Source: Lycocorax pyrrhopterus obiensis (Eukaryota; Chordata; Aves; Passeriformes; Paradisaeidae). From it: a DNA stretch of 64,000 nt. Positions 39,455 through 64,000 of this stretch are shown in pieces; position 1 is the stretch's first letter; each line of letters starts with the position of its first letter. The notes beneath the pieces were generated by a model, which was not told the origin of the DNA, did not search any database, and was given only the letters and a program-made list of their open reading frames with translations. The stretch is taken from assembly GCA_014706295.1 (NCBI GenBank), contig JACSVZ010000002.1, positions 128,535,431 through 128,599,430 on the forward strand. Reading direction: 5' to 3'. The position numbers and the translations under genes are program-made.

Positions 39455-39625
39455 CACCAGTGAGGGGAGACCATTCACTGGAAAGGCTGCCCAGACAGCT
39501 CTGGCCTTAAAGCTATTAAAGATGCAATGGACGAGGCCTTGAGTAGCCCATTCTAACTGAAACTGCTTTGAGGAAGGGATTGGAATAGAGACCTCCCTAC
39601 TTCATGAATTTAGGATTTTTTGGTA
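39455..39625 (+). mobile_element. Old CR1 LINE 3'-end fragment
   Basis: Reads CCATTCACTGGAAAGGCTGCC, then GATGCAATGGACGAGGCCTTGAG, then GGAAGGGATTGGAATAGAGACCTCC, which follows the order of the CR1 3' region. It has many substitutions, so it is an ancient copy. Confidence 0.75.
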
Positions 39626-40320
39626 TTTCCCAAGCAAAGGTTAAAAGTTTTCACAGCCAAGTTGCAACTTTGTTGTTTGAGGGGACTGAGACTTAATTCT
39701 TTAATACTACAGATACTATCTTGCACAGTTGAAATGTCAAGGAAACTCCTTACCCACACAACCAAAGTTTCCTACTAAGCCTAAATTTTGAAGACACAGC
39801 TTTTCCAAGCTACCTTTTATTTCTTCCTAAAATTTAAATATGCTGGTACAAAACCAATGAAAACAACCCGTTCTAAATGCTGACACAAGCATTTATTACA
39901 TAAGAAAATAACACAGTTGGCTGTCAGCTTGGTTGCCAGTGACAGATGTTACTTAAAACTAATCAGAGATTGACCTGGAATGCATCCAGACATCATTAGC
40001 AAGTTAGTATTCATATTATGCAGCATGTGAAGATAAAACAAAGACCACTGAAGTCAGAATTCTTGATCTGATTCCAACATTCATCTTCTGCCTCAAGGTA
40101 CTACAGAGAACAAGAAAAAAGCCTGTCTGATTAATACAGCCTCTGCAATCTCTGTAAACTACCCATCCTTTGCTGTGTTGTCAAACTACCAGTTCACTCT
40201 TTCCAGAGGAAGCAGCCAGCAGCATTCTCACCAGGACCCCAGTCTGCTGAGCATAATAGTTGAGATCATTAACTATACAAGTTTTAAATATAAAACACAC
40301 ATTTAAATGGCAATTTCCTT

Positions 40321-40473
40321 TTTATTTTAAAAAAGTTGCAAAGCCAGCTCATGAGAACAGGAAGCTCTTTAACAGGAATGCCTGCAAACACATGAAACTG
40401 AATAAAACCTGAAGAGTTTACACAGAAAGAAACAACCAAAAAAAAAAACCTCAGTAATTTTTAAAATTTTATT
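40321..40473 (-). terminator. Candidate RBM12B polyadenylation signals
   Basis: AATAAA occurs on the minus strand at 40468-40473 and 40321-40326, about 370 and 520 bases after the RBM12B stop codon. Which is used cannot be told from sequence, and more distal signals are possible. Confidence 0.35.
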
Positions 40474-40841
40474 AAGCTAACTTCAGTAAGAACTGTCATT
40501 TACTAAATGCAGGTAGCACTGAAAATCTTCTATTTGAACCGTTTTTGTGGTCAGTCAACCAGCACTTACGTTTTTATTTGATGCAAAGACATAAGACTGG
40601 AATTAATCTCAAAAAAAAAAAAAAACCAAACCCAAAGCATTACAGCTCCATCCCTTTATACCTTGATGTATGACATTCAATGTCCTACAGATATTTCAAC
40701 CAAGAGCTGAACAACTGAACTGCGTATTATTTACAACCATTGATGGAAACTGTTTCTTTTGCATTTTCCAGTAATTAAAAGTTAAAATAACTGTCAATAC
40801 TGTCAAACCTAGAGTGTGTTATTAGAGCATCTTTTCCTCCT

Positions 40842-42941
40842 TTACAGCAAACTCAACTTAACTTTCCGTGGACCAATGGGCCTATCATTCAGTTCATTAA
40901 TAGCAGCCATAGCTTCCTCATAGTTTGTCATAGCAACGATGGCATCACCAGAAGGTAATCCTTGTTCATTGTACTGCACAGAAACTGACTCCGGTATCAC
41001 TCTGTAGCCATAGAAAAAATCCAGAATCTCATTAGGAGTAGCTTTAAAAGGTAAATTTTTCAATAGAATAGGAACAACACGCTCAGAACCACCACTAAAA
41101 TTTGGATCTGGCATAAATCTTCCTTCAGGAAAATTTCCCATTTTATTATTCCCAAACTCCATTCTGCTAAAAGGTTCATTGTCACCACCAAAATCCATGA
41201 GGGGTGGTGGACCCCTAAAATCCTTAGGAGGGCACATGAAGTCCTCAGGAGGATGTCTAAATTCAGAATGATGCCTAAAGTTCCCAGGGGGACCAAATGA
41301 ATGCATGGGTGGCCCTTGTGGTGGCCCAGATGGCGAACCAACTGTACGGGAGAGGTCACCTCTCTCATACAGATGTGAACGACCGTGCATTTCATTTGGT
41401 GCAGATAATGGTGCAGCTACACCAAACTTCTGCATCTGGTCTTGAGATATAAGTCTTATTAATACTTCTGTTCCCAAAAATGTTTGACGATTTAAATTTT
41501 CTGCTTTCATGGCTTGTTCTTCAGATTTAAATTTCACTAGTGCTTCTCCCAGTCCAATTCCTTTCTCATCATAGAGCAAGTAAATATCATCTTCATCAAT
41601 ATCAAATCTTGCAAAGAACTTTTGCACTTCAATTTTTGACACATCAAATGGAAAATTCCTTACATAAACACACGTCTTAGGGCTGGAATGACCTTCCCGG
41701 TAACTCTTTTCTGATATGGCCTGTCCAAAATGATCTCTGTCCGGTGATCTTTTCCTCTCACAAGAGTCAATTATTTTCAACATTGACCTTCTTGAAATCG
41801 GAAAAATGTACACAGGACGATTGAGAAGAACCTTTCTATGACATTCCAAAGCAGCCTGATATTCTCTCTCACTCCTTAACACTACAAAGGCATCTCTAGT
41901 CCTTTTCTGATGCTTATCTGTTAGAATCTTGATCTGTTTGCTGTGTATATCCAGATCAGGAAAAAAATCTCTCAGATCTCTCTTCTCCACATTAAAAGAT
42001 AGATTTCTTAAGTGTATATAATATTCCTGGGTGGGAGATGAACGAGAATGTGTTCTTTGTCTCCTTGGTGATCTTGAACGAGAATGCTTCCTTGAATGCA
42101 TGTAGCCTGAACTTTTTGGAGAATGGTCTTCACACAAAAAGTGATCCATTTCATCTGGCATGTCTATCCTCCCACCACATTCAATCCACCGTTCCTCTGT
42201 AGTTGGACTAATTTCTATAAACCTCTGATCCATGTAGTGTCTATGACGCTTAAGTCCTTCTAAGGCATCACCAGGTGTAGCACATTTTACCAAGCAATCA
42301 CCATTGTTTAAACCATTGCGGTGCTTTATGAGAATCACTCCATCCACACGTATCCCCGAAAGGAAAGCACGTACTTCAACTTCTGTTGCAGAGTAAGGTA
42401 TACCACGTAGAAATAAGTAACGATCATCTGGGTTAAACGGGTGAGAATCCTTTCTTAACTGATAGTTTGACTTAGGTATACCCATATCACCATATCTTGT
42501 GCCGTTGGTATGGAAACCAGCCTCCAGGCGATTTGGTGGCCCATAACTAGGTTTTCTTATTCCTTTTGGAGAAGCTGTAACTAAATGTGGTATATCTCCA
42601 ACACTTGATGTGCTAGAACCATTAGTACCCGTTCTTCTAGAGCCCGACATAGTTTCTCGTCCCCCACGGTCAAATCGTTTCCGGCTCATTTCTATGGTAT
42701 TCTGCATCTCTGCCTTGCTGCTGAGAAAGAGCTCTATGCGCGAGTCCTTGATAAACCCTCCCGAACAGCTCATGGCACGCCGTGCATCTTCATCTGTTGC
42801 AAATATAATAAAAGCCTCCCCAATCTCTCCTCCAATAATATGCACACCTCCATCAGGAATATTCAATCCCAAGAAGAAACGACGAATATCTGGAGGACCC
42901 GCAACAACAGGAAGCCCCTGTAAACGGATGACTACAGCCAT
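40842..42941 (-). CDS. RBM12B: RBM12B, RNA-binding protein with five RRM domains
   Basis: A single 699-codon coding exon, as in mammals. RRM-type domains are at residues about 2-78 (AVVIRLQGLP; GGEIGEAFIIF), 173-247 (YLFLRGIPYS), 306-382 (YYIHLRNLSF), 423-498 (CVYVRNFPFDVS; GLGEALVKF) and 622-698 (VPILLKNLPF; GLPSGDAIVAM). A short RS-rich stretch (HSRKHSRSRSPRRQ) lies at 282-295. The start is ATG at 42941: upstream codons are open, but they begin with TTG and lie in the 5' leader. A strong acceptor (TTTTTGTCTGCAG|GTG) puts the exon start at 42969, 27 bases before the ATG. The human protein is about 1000 residues because of many Pro/Glu/Asp-Phe-Arg repeats; here only a remnant remains at 554-583. 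The role is presumed nuclear RNA binding; the precise target is unknown. Confidence 0.97.
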   Translation of the reverse strand: MAVVIRLQGLPVVAGPPDIRRFFLGLNIPDGGVHIIGGEIGEAFIIFATDEDARRAMSCSGGFIKDSRIELFLSSKAEMQNTIEMSRKRFDRGGRETMSGSRRTGTNGSSTSSVGDIPHLVTASPKGIRKPSYGPPNRLEAGFHTNGTRYGDMGIPKSNYQLRKDSHPFNPDDRYLFLRGIPYSATEVEVRAFLSGIRVDGVILIKHRNGLNNGDCLVKCATPGDALEGLKRHRHYMDQRFIEISPTTEERWIECGGRIDMPDEMDHFLCEDHSPKSSGYMHSRKHSRSRSPRRQRTHSRSSPTQEYYIHLRNLSFNVEKRDLRDFFPDLDIHSKQIKILTDKHQKRTRDAFVVLRSEREYQAALECHRKVLLNRPVYIFPISRRSMLKIIDSCERKRSPDRDHFGQAISEKSYREGHSSPKTCVYVRNFPFDVSKIEVQKFFARFDIDEDDIYLLYDEKGIGLGEALVKFKSEEQAMKAENLNRQTFLGTEVLIRLISQDQMQKFGVAAPLSAPNEMHGRSHLYERGDLSRTVGSPSGPPQGPPMHSFGPPGNFRHHSEFRHPPEDFMCPPKDFRGPPPLMDFGGDNEPFSRMEFGNNKMGNFPEGRFMPDPNFSGGSERVVPILLKNLPFKATPNEILDFFYGYRVIPESVSVQYNEQGLPSGDAIVAMTNYEEAMAAINELNDRPIGPRKVKLSLL

Positions 42942-45900
42942 GCTGAGCTCAACCCACAGCAAAAATCACCTGCAGACAAAAAGGTACACATGATAGCACG
43001 TCTTTAGTACTCAGCTATTACAGTATCTTATCACTTAAGAAGCTAGAGCCTTTTTAATGAATGCCCTTGTCTCATCAAGAGAGGGGGTATCAAAAAACCC
43101 ACAAGTTCACAAGAACAAAATTAAAACACAATTCACTGAATGTTGATTAGTCAGAACAATTAACTACTCCACCAGCACACGTGCACAAATCTATCACTAT
43201 TCCCTACCCTAAGGGCAACAAAATCCACCTAAGTCACTCTTCACCATCCACAATACCTAAAGCACACCTCAAGTCTTTCACTGCATAGTTACTACATGCC
43301 AGAGATCTCTGCCCAGTCCTAAGGAACAAAAAAAATCCGGCTTACTTTTGAACAGGACACTAGCTGATAAAAGGAGAAAGGAAAAAGAATAACTATGTCA
43401 CTGGAAAATGAAGTCATTCAGAAACAGTGATGACTTTACTGCATTGACAAGTTGCTCTACCCAGTGATCAGTTCTGTTCAATAATGTATGTTTTCTCAGC
43501 ATTCAAAAATGTGGTCTCTTTGACGTAGTCAGAGTATTAATTGCAGCGGCCACAAGCATATCCTAGGTGCCAGCCACAAGTCTGTGAGGAAAAAAGGCTG
43601 TGTATGATCTTGTCACAATACTCAGTGAGAAGTGTTAAGCTTTTGGCAGCTTACCTGTTTCTGCTTTGGAGACCTGATAAATTCTGTAAAATCAACTTAA
43701 CTGTGGAAAGAAAACGAAACATAATTAATGGCTGATACCTGTACTTTGCTTTACACACTCTGCTACACTGCTGCAGCCCATCCATAGCAGTGGCTAATAC
43801 TAAAACCAAGCATGTTATGAACCCATGTGAAGAACTCCTTCCATGTTCCAAGATGCCATGCACTGCATCTTTCTGTTTCCATTTTAGAAGCAAAAGAAAT
43901 TCAAAATTTAAGTTGACTTCTGGAAACGATGAAAATACGATGAGATTACTTGGTCATCAATTGTGCCACACTGAACTGTTGCAATGAAACAGACTGACAG
44001 TGTATCGAGGGAACAGTTCTCAACTGAGCTCTTGAAAGGTCCTTAGGTCCATCTCAGGATTACAGGATATGTCCATTCTTCTGAAATCCACCTGGTTTCA
44101 AAGTTCACAACAAGAGTATGCTACTCACCAGTCCAGCACTGCACTTAATGTACACAGTGAAGACCATCAAATGAAAGAGCAAAAATATCCAACAAGAAGA
44201 AACTTCAGAAAGCACCTGAATTTACAAAGCCAACGTCAGTATTTTCCTTATATCATTACTCTACTGCCTTTCAAACCTAAGAACAAGAAAAGCTTGAAAA
44301 CAGTGACTTAAACATACCCTGATTTTCAACATTTTCTAACATCACACAATAAATAGCACCATATTCTCAGAACAAACACAAGCCTCTGTCGCAGATTACT
44401 GCATCCCTTTAAAACAAACACAACAGCCCAACACTCTGAGCATTTGAGAACACTCCTCCTACAAACCTTGCCCTATAAAGCACTAGATCTTGATGACGAG
44501 TTATCTATCAATAACCGTAACTGTCACTCCACCTGAACTTAGCAAAACAAGACCAAAACCCAAGTTCTGTAACTAATGGATTCCATGTCACTTCTGCAGC
44601 ACTACTCTGTAAGCACAACAAACTGAAAACAACTGCCCATTTAGAAACTTCACTAAAGACCATCTGTTCTCTGTACTTTTGTGGTGAGTCGACCTCAGCC
44701 AGCAGCCAAGCACCCACACAGCCGATTGTTCACTCCTCGTCCCCATCAGCGAGATGGGAAAGAACAAAGTCAAGAAAACTTGTGGGTCAAGATAAAAACA
44801 GTTTCATCAGTGGAACAAAAAATGCAAAACAAAGGAAATCTCTCACCACCTCCCACAAGCTGACTGATGTCCAGCCTTCCTCCAAATAACTGCCTTGGGA
44901 GCCAAGAAAAAAACCCCCCAAAGAAACCAAAACCATCAAACAAAATACTTCTTCCTCTACCTCAGTTTTTGTTGCCAAGAACGATGTTACATGTCACAGA
45001 ATATCGCTTTGGTGAGTTTGGGTCAGCTGTCCCAGCCATATTCCCTCCCAGCTTCTCACCTACTCTGAGCGCACTCACTGGAGGAACGGAGTAGAGAAAA
45101 TAGATAAGGCCTTGATACTGTGCAAGCGCTGTTCAGCCACAGCCAAAACACCGATGAGTTGTCAACATTCTTTTAGCCACAAATCCAAACTGAACTGTAT
45201 GGGCTGCTGTGAAGAACGTTAACTCCATCCCAGCCAGACCCAGAACACTTTACAACGTGTCTTCTCAACAGCTGCAATGGCAGTGCCAAAAAGCATGGAG
45301 AATTCAAGGGCAGAATTTTCATAGAGCACCTTCGTGTCTTGAAAAAGCAAATCCGCTGCCCTGCTACTTCATGATGTATTTAATCTGTAGTACTTCTGGA
45401 TTCACAACTCTGCTTTCTTATCCCAGTTTTTAAACATCATTCACAACAGCTCTCCTCCATAATTCTTCGGTGATAAACAGCAAGTTCTCCACGATGCACC
45501 AGGGATACAATACACAACCTTCAGTGGTGAAAACCAGACACAGTGATTCCAGATCATAATGTGATCTCTAAGAAGTCCACAAACAAATACAAGTTCAAAT
45601 AATCAGCTCTTACTGACTGTATAATAAACAATCAAGCATAGGCAGAAAGCATAGACAAGCCATCCAACAAGTTAAAGTGCATAAACAAAAAGAGTTGACT
45701 TGTCATGAAAAGTAAGAGCAATTCATTAACTGAACAAGGACTTCAAGGAGCAGGGATTTGGAGAACAGACAACTTCATGCCACAACTTAAAAGCACAGAA
45801 GTACACACAGTTTCATGAAATTTTATATATGAGCAAAATTGGCTAGAAAACAGTACAATACCTATTCTTCCACGGCCTCGGGAGATTCCAAACATCATTA

Positions 45901-46140
45901 AAGCCATTTAAGTAATCCACAACTTGTAAACACAGTAGGAAACTAAGTCTGCACTAGACTAGTATTTTTATCATTACACTGAAAGATTACACAGACTGTA
46001 TGCAAGCTAGAAAGAACACGCATAGAAACGCCCTGACTATGAAACTGGACCAGTATAGAATAACCAGGAGAACAGGGGAACGTTTCTTATTCTGTTCCTC
46101 GAAATAAGCCTTACTAGAGGAAGCAGGCTGCTGCTAATAG
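42942..46140 (-). other. RBM12B 5' leader intron region
   Basis: A splice acceptor at 42970-42971 (minus strand CTGCAG|GTG) shows that the 5' leader is spliced. The first exon probably lies in the CpG island beyond 46.1 kb. A possible donor on the minus strand is CTCTA|GTAAGG near 46108-46113. No other gene seen; several short frames look like chance. Confidence 0.55.
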
Positions 46141-46149
46141 CAGTTTTCA

Positions 46150-47190
46150 CAGTACGGAGGGAAAACGTGAGTGAGCTCTGCAGCTGGGCCCGCTACACGG
46201 TCGAATGTAGCACGGAACCGCTTTCGAGCAGGTCGCCCCGCCGGCACCAGCGCTGCTGATGGGCCCCGCCGCGGGCGGCAGGGCAGGGAAGGGGCGAGGG
46301 GGACGGGGCGAGGGGAGTCCACCCCGCGCCACACGCGCTTCGGCCCGCCAGAGCCGCCGGTGCTCCGCCCCCACGAAGAAGCCCGTCTGCTGCCCGACAC
46401 CGGGACAGGGCTGAGGGAGGCACCGGGAGCGGGAAAGGGGGGTGGGAAGCCCAGGAACAGGAGGAGGCCGGGGCACACGGACCGGCCGCGCAGCGGTTCC
46501 GCGAGGGTCGGGCAACTGAGAACCGGCAAACTCCACGCCGCCCTCGGTCACACGCCGCACCCCGAGGAGGCGTGCTCTGTCCCTCATGCCATCCATCCAC
46601 GCACCCACCGGACAGGCCGCTCGGACGGGCCCCGCAGCTCCCGGCACGGCTCCGCCAAGATGGCGCCGCCTCCACTACCCCCCCCCACGCTGAGGAGAAG
46701 CTGCGCTGCGCGAGCGCTTCCGGCCCGCGAGCGCGGGCCTGCGCGCGCACCCTCCGGGCGGGGCGCAGACGGCCGCGGCCCCGTGACCCCGCCCCCCTCC
46801 GCTGCAGCCGCGCCTGCGCGGGCCGCGCGCCCCTAGCGGCGAGGGGCGAGAGGCGCGCTGCAGGTAGCGCGCATGCGCTGTCTGTCCTGGGCATGGGTCT
46901 GCGGTGCCCGTCTAAGCAGGTCTGATGGAGCTGTATAATAATAGATGTGTATGATTCTAGATTGGTGTAGTGATAGAGCTGTGCGATGATAGATCTGCAT
47001 CTAGAGATCGATCCCACGGTGGCCGGGCGCCGCTGCCGCGCTGCGCGCTGTCCTCAGGCTGGTTGCCGTTGGTGCCGGCGCGGGCCGAGCCTCAGGCACC
47101 GCTCGGCGCTGCTCCTGCAGCCCCTGCAGACGCGGTTTCGGACCCAGCGCGGGGCCGGCTCGAGTCTGAGCTGAGAGAGGAAAGGAAGGC
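46150..47190. promoter_or_regulatory. CpG-island promoter of RBM12B, probably bidirectional
   Basis: About 1 kb of dense CpG. It contains a YY1-type AAGATGGCGCC (46657-46667, plus orientation), an ETS/GABP-type CCGGAAGCG on the minus strand (CTTCCGG at 46717-46723) and a palindromic NRF1 site GCGCATGCGC (46869-46878). RBM12B must start here on the minus strand. The plus-oriented YY1 site and the further CpG block at 47025-47165 suggest divergent plus-strand transcription; human RBM12B has such an antisense RNA (known). The many long open frames here are products of GC-rich sequence, not genes. Confidence 0.75.
46928..47010. repeat. Degenerate 48-bp tandem duplication, AT-rich, inside the CpG island
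   Basis: GAGCTGTATAATAATAGATG at 46928 is echoed by GAGCTGTGCGATGATAGATC at 46976, and both continue to a CTAGA. This AT-rich block interrupts otherwise GC-rich sequence. Confidence 0.65.
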
Positions 47191-47407
47191 AGGGGTGGAG
47201 GAATGGAAGAGGAGAAGGAAAGGTTCCAGGTTGAGGAAAGGGAAGGGAAGGACAGAGGCAGAGTACTTTGGTTGTGCAAGCGAGGTATTTTATCCTAATG
47301 TTTATCCTGCCTGCCTTTCCCTATCTTTACTTGTTTTCCCCTGCCTTCCTATACATATCAGTACTTGCCAGCTCCGTTTTACATAGAAAAAAAATCTGTA
47401 CTATTTA

Positions 47408-48079
47408 TGGTAGATTCACCCAACAATGGTGCCGATTTTAGGAGCTCTCTCAACACAGACAGAGTCTTGTTTAGAAAAAAGACATTGTTTATTCTGTGCA
47501 GGGTACAAGGTGGAAGTTTCCACTGTCAGGAAAATTAATCTGGAAACACCAGAGGTTTATGTCCAAAAAGGAGACAGAGGAGTCCTGTTACTTTATTCGA
47601 ATAAAGGGAGAGGCCCTGGGGCATTTCCCCTGGGATCTCTCAAATTTTTGGAGGGCGAAGCCTCCTATTTATCCTAATTTCCCGACCGCATTTCCCTCTG
47701 TCTTTCCCCATTGGCTGAGGTACTTGAGAGAAATGAGGTACTTGAGAGAAATTTCCCAAAATGCCTAATACCTAAGACTCCCTTCTGATGTATAACCCTC
47801 CTTTTTATTTTAATTCTTATGGAATTTATGGTTCTTCTCGTTGTTTCTTTCATCTCTCAATATCCAGTTTCATTTATCAGCAGACTTATAGTTTATTTGT
47901 AAAGACAAATCTCTTTCCATTCATCAGTCAGTGGAATCCTTCCCATTGTTTCTTTTACCTCTCAGTATTAGTTTTATCTTCCAGCAGGCCCACAGCTTGT
48001 TTGTAAAGACAAGTCCCTCATTCCTTTCACCACAAATCAAGCACACCAAGCAGTAAAAAGTTACATCTTTACACAGTCA
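47408..48079 (-). mobile_element. Probable solo LTR, antisense, with internal duplication
   Basis: On the minus strand the block begins TGACTGTGTAAAGATG and ends GAATCTACCA. It has AATAAA signals (TTTATT at 47488-47493 on plus) near its 3' part, followed by GGCACCATTG. Flanks on plus are TATTTA (47402-47407) and AATTTA (48080-48085), a 6-bp match with one difference. An alternative left end at TGGTGCCG (47427) cannot be excluded. Two imperfect copies of a roughly 110-bp unit lie at about 47805-48035 (shared TTGTTTCTTT...ATCTCTC and GTTTATTTGTAAAGACAA). Confidence 0.55.
47716..47751. repeat. Perfect 18-bp tandem duplication
   Basis: TGAGGTACTTGAGAGAAA occurs twice in a row without mismatch, inside the probable antisense LTR. 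Confidence 0.95.
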
Positions 48080-48279
48080 AATTTACATAAACTTGAGCCT
48101 GGGGACAGATAATTTGACTTGAAAACATCAACTCAACTTTTAAACACTTGTTGAGCCAGCAAAATAAATTCAGCAAGAAATAAACCATGCTAGTGTCGAA
48201 AATCATAATAGGAAATTAGCATGCAGGAGAGGGACAATGAGAAATAATTAAAATCCAGGACGCAGTGTCTTGCAAAGTT

Positions 48280-48550
48280 TTGGTAACATCTGAGAGAATG
48301 GGACGAGAGGCAAGAGGCAGAAACATGCACAGAAAGTTCCACCTGAGCATGAAGAACTTTACTGTGCGGGTGCACTAGAACAGGTTGCCCAGAGAGGTGG
48401 TGGAGTCTCCCTCACAGGAGATACTCAAGAACTGTCTGGACACAATCCTGTGCCATGTGCTTTGGGATGGCCCTGATTGAGCAGAGAAGCTGGACCAGAT
48501 GACCCACTGTGCTCCCTTCCAACCTGACCCATTCTGTGGTTCTGTGGAAT
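48280..48550 (+). mobile_element. CR1 LINE 3'-end fragment upstream of TMEM67
   Basis: GGGACGAGAGGCAAGAGG, then CAGGTTGCCCAGAGAGGTGG, TGGAGTCTCC and TTCCAACCTGACCCATTCTGTGG follow the CR1 3' order on the plus strand. It ends about 390 bp before the TMEM67 start codon. Confidence 0.88.
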
Positions 48551-48938
48551 GTGAACAGAAGTGTGCTGACAAAGGTGTAAAAGGTAAAGGGGAGTAACTT
48601 TGGTTGTGCATCCATTGCTCTAGGCATATTTTGTGTTTTCACCTTGTTACGACTTTCCCCTCTGGGGAGAAATTACAAACACGTGTTACATTTGTACGAT
48701 ATACAATGCACTAGTTCTAGAGACGAGGTACCGGAAAGTGCGTACGGGGCTTCGGAGACCTCTCGGTTCTCGCTCCTGATCTCGCACAAGACGAACAAAA
48801 CCCTCTGTACACCACACATATATAAACCCGGGCTTGTGCAAAGCGGACGCTTTGCGTGCTGCGGCGGCGGGCCCTCGGCACTCGCCGTACCGCGCGGCTC
48901 TGGCCAATCGGCGCGCGCCGGCGGGGCGTGCGGTGGCC

Positions 48939-64000
<15,062 letters not shown>

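Noticed and set aside
42942..42962. N-terminal extension of RBM12B by seven codons
   Set aside because: The extension would begin with TTG, not ATG, and lies in the leader just after a splice acceptor. The ATG at 42941 matches the MAVVIRL start of the family.
42610..42993. 127-codon plus-strand frame
   Set aside because: It is the antisense shadow of the RBM12B first RRM.
46147..47017. Long open frames on both strands in the RBM12B CpG island (up to 274 codons)
   Set aside because: GC-rich sequence has few stop codons. The frames overlap on both strands, have extreme Arg/Pro/Ala content, and show no domain.

Overview
This window comes from a bird nuclear genome, probably a songbird. It has spliced vertebrate genes with GT-AG introns, CpG-island promoters, several CR1 (chicken repeat 1) LINE 3' ends in different states of decay, and solo LTRs of avian endogenous retrovirus type. 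The songbird guess rests only on how the LTRs look to me and is weaker than the bird call. The gene order CIBAR1 (FAM92A), RBM12B, TMEM67 is the conserved vertebrate order known from human 8q22.

Layout. 1-14 kb is gene-poor intergenic DNA with a solo LTR (2402-3476, 5-bp near-matching target duplication), CR1 scraps, a probable ancient L3/CR1-like fragment, and an unexplained open stretch at 8.2-9.0 kb. A CR1 3' end (about 14200-15265) abuts the CIBAR1 promoter. CIBAR1 runs on + from 15462 to 35888 in eight coding exons, with a possible alternative ninth exon at 36004-36102. RBM12B lies convergently on the minus strand, with a single coding exon (40842-42941) and a CpG-island promoter near 46.2-47.2 kb. 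An LTR in antisense and a CR1 3' end separate that promoter from TMEM67. TMEM67 starts at 48939 on +; its first 11 coding exons are present and the gene runs off the right edge inside intron 11. A sharply bounded solo LTR with perfect 6-bp direct repeats sits in TMEM67 intron 10.

Function. CIBAR1 and TMEM67 both act at the base of the cilium: CIBAR1 is a BAR-like Chibby partner and TMEM67 is meckelin of the transition zone. Each has an RFX X-box-like palindrome close to its start codon. RBM12B is a five-RRM RNA-binding protein with only a remnant of the proline/acidic/DFR repeat that is greatly expanded in the human protein.

I found no bacterial-type system, CRISPR array, tRNA or rRNA. The most unusual items are three telomeric hexamers plus a 19-bp copied filler inside the CR1 at 14.3 kb, the paired X-box-like sites, a U12-like donor in CIBAR1, and the alternative CIBAR1 C-terminus.
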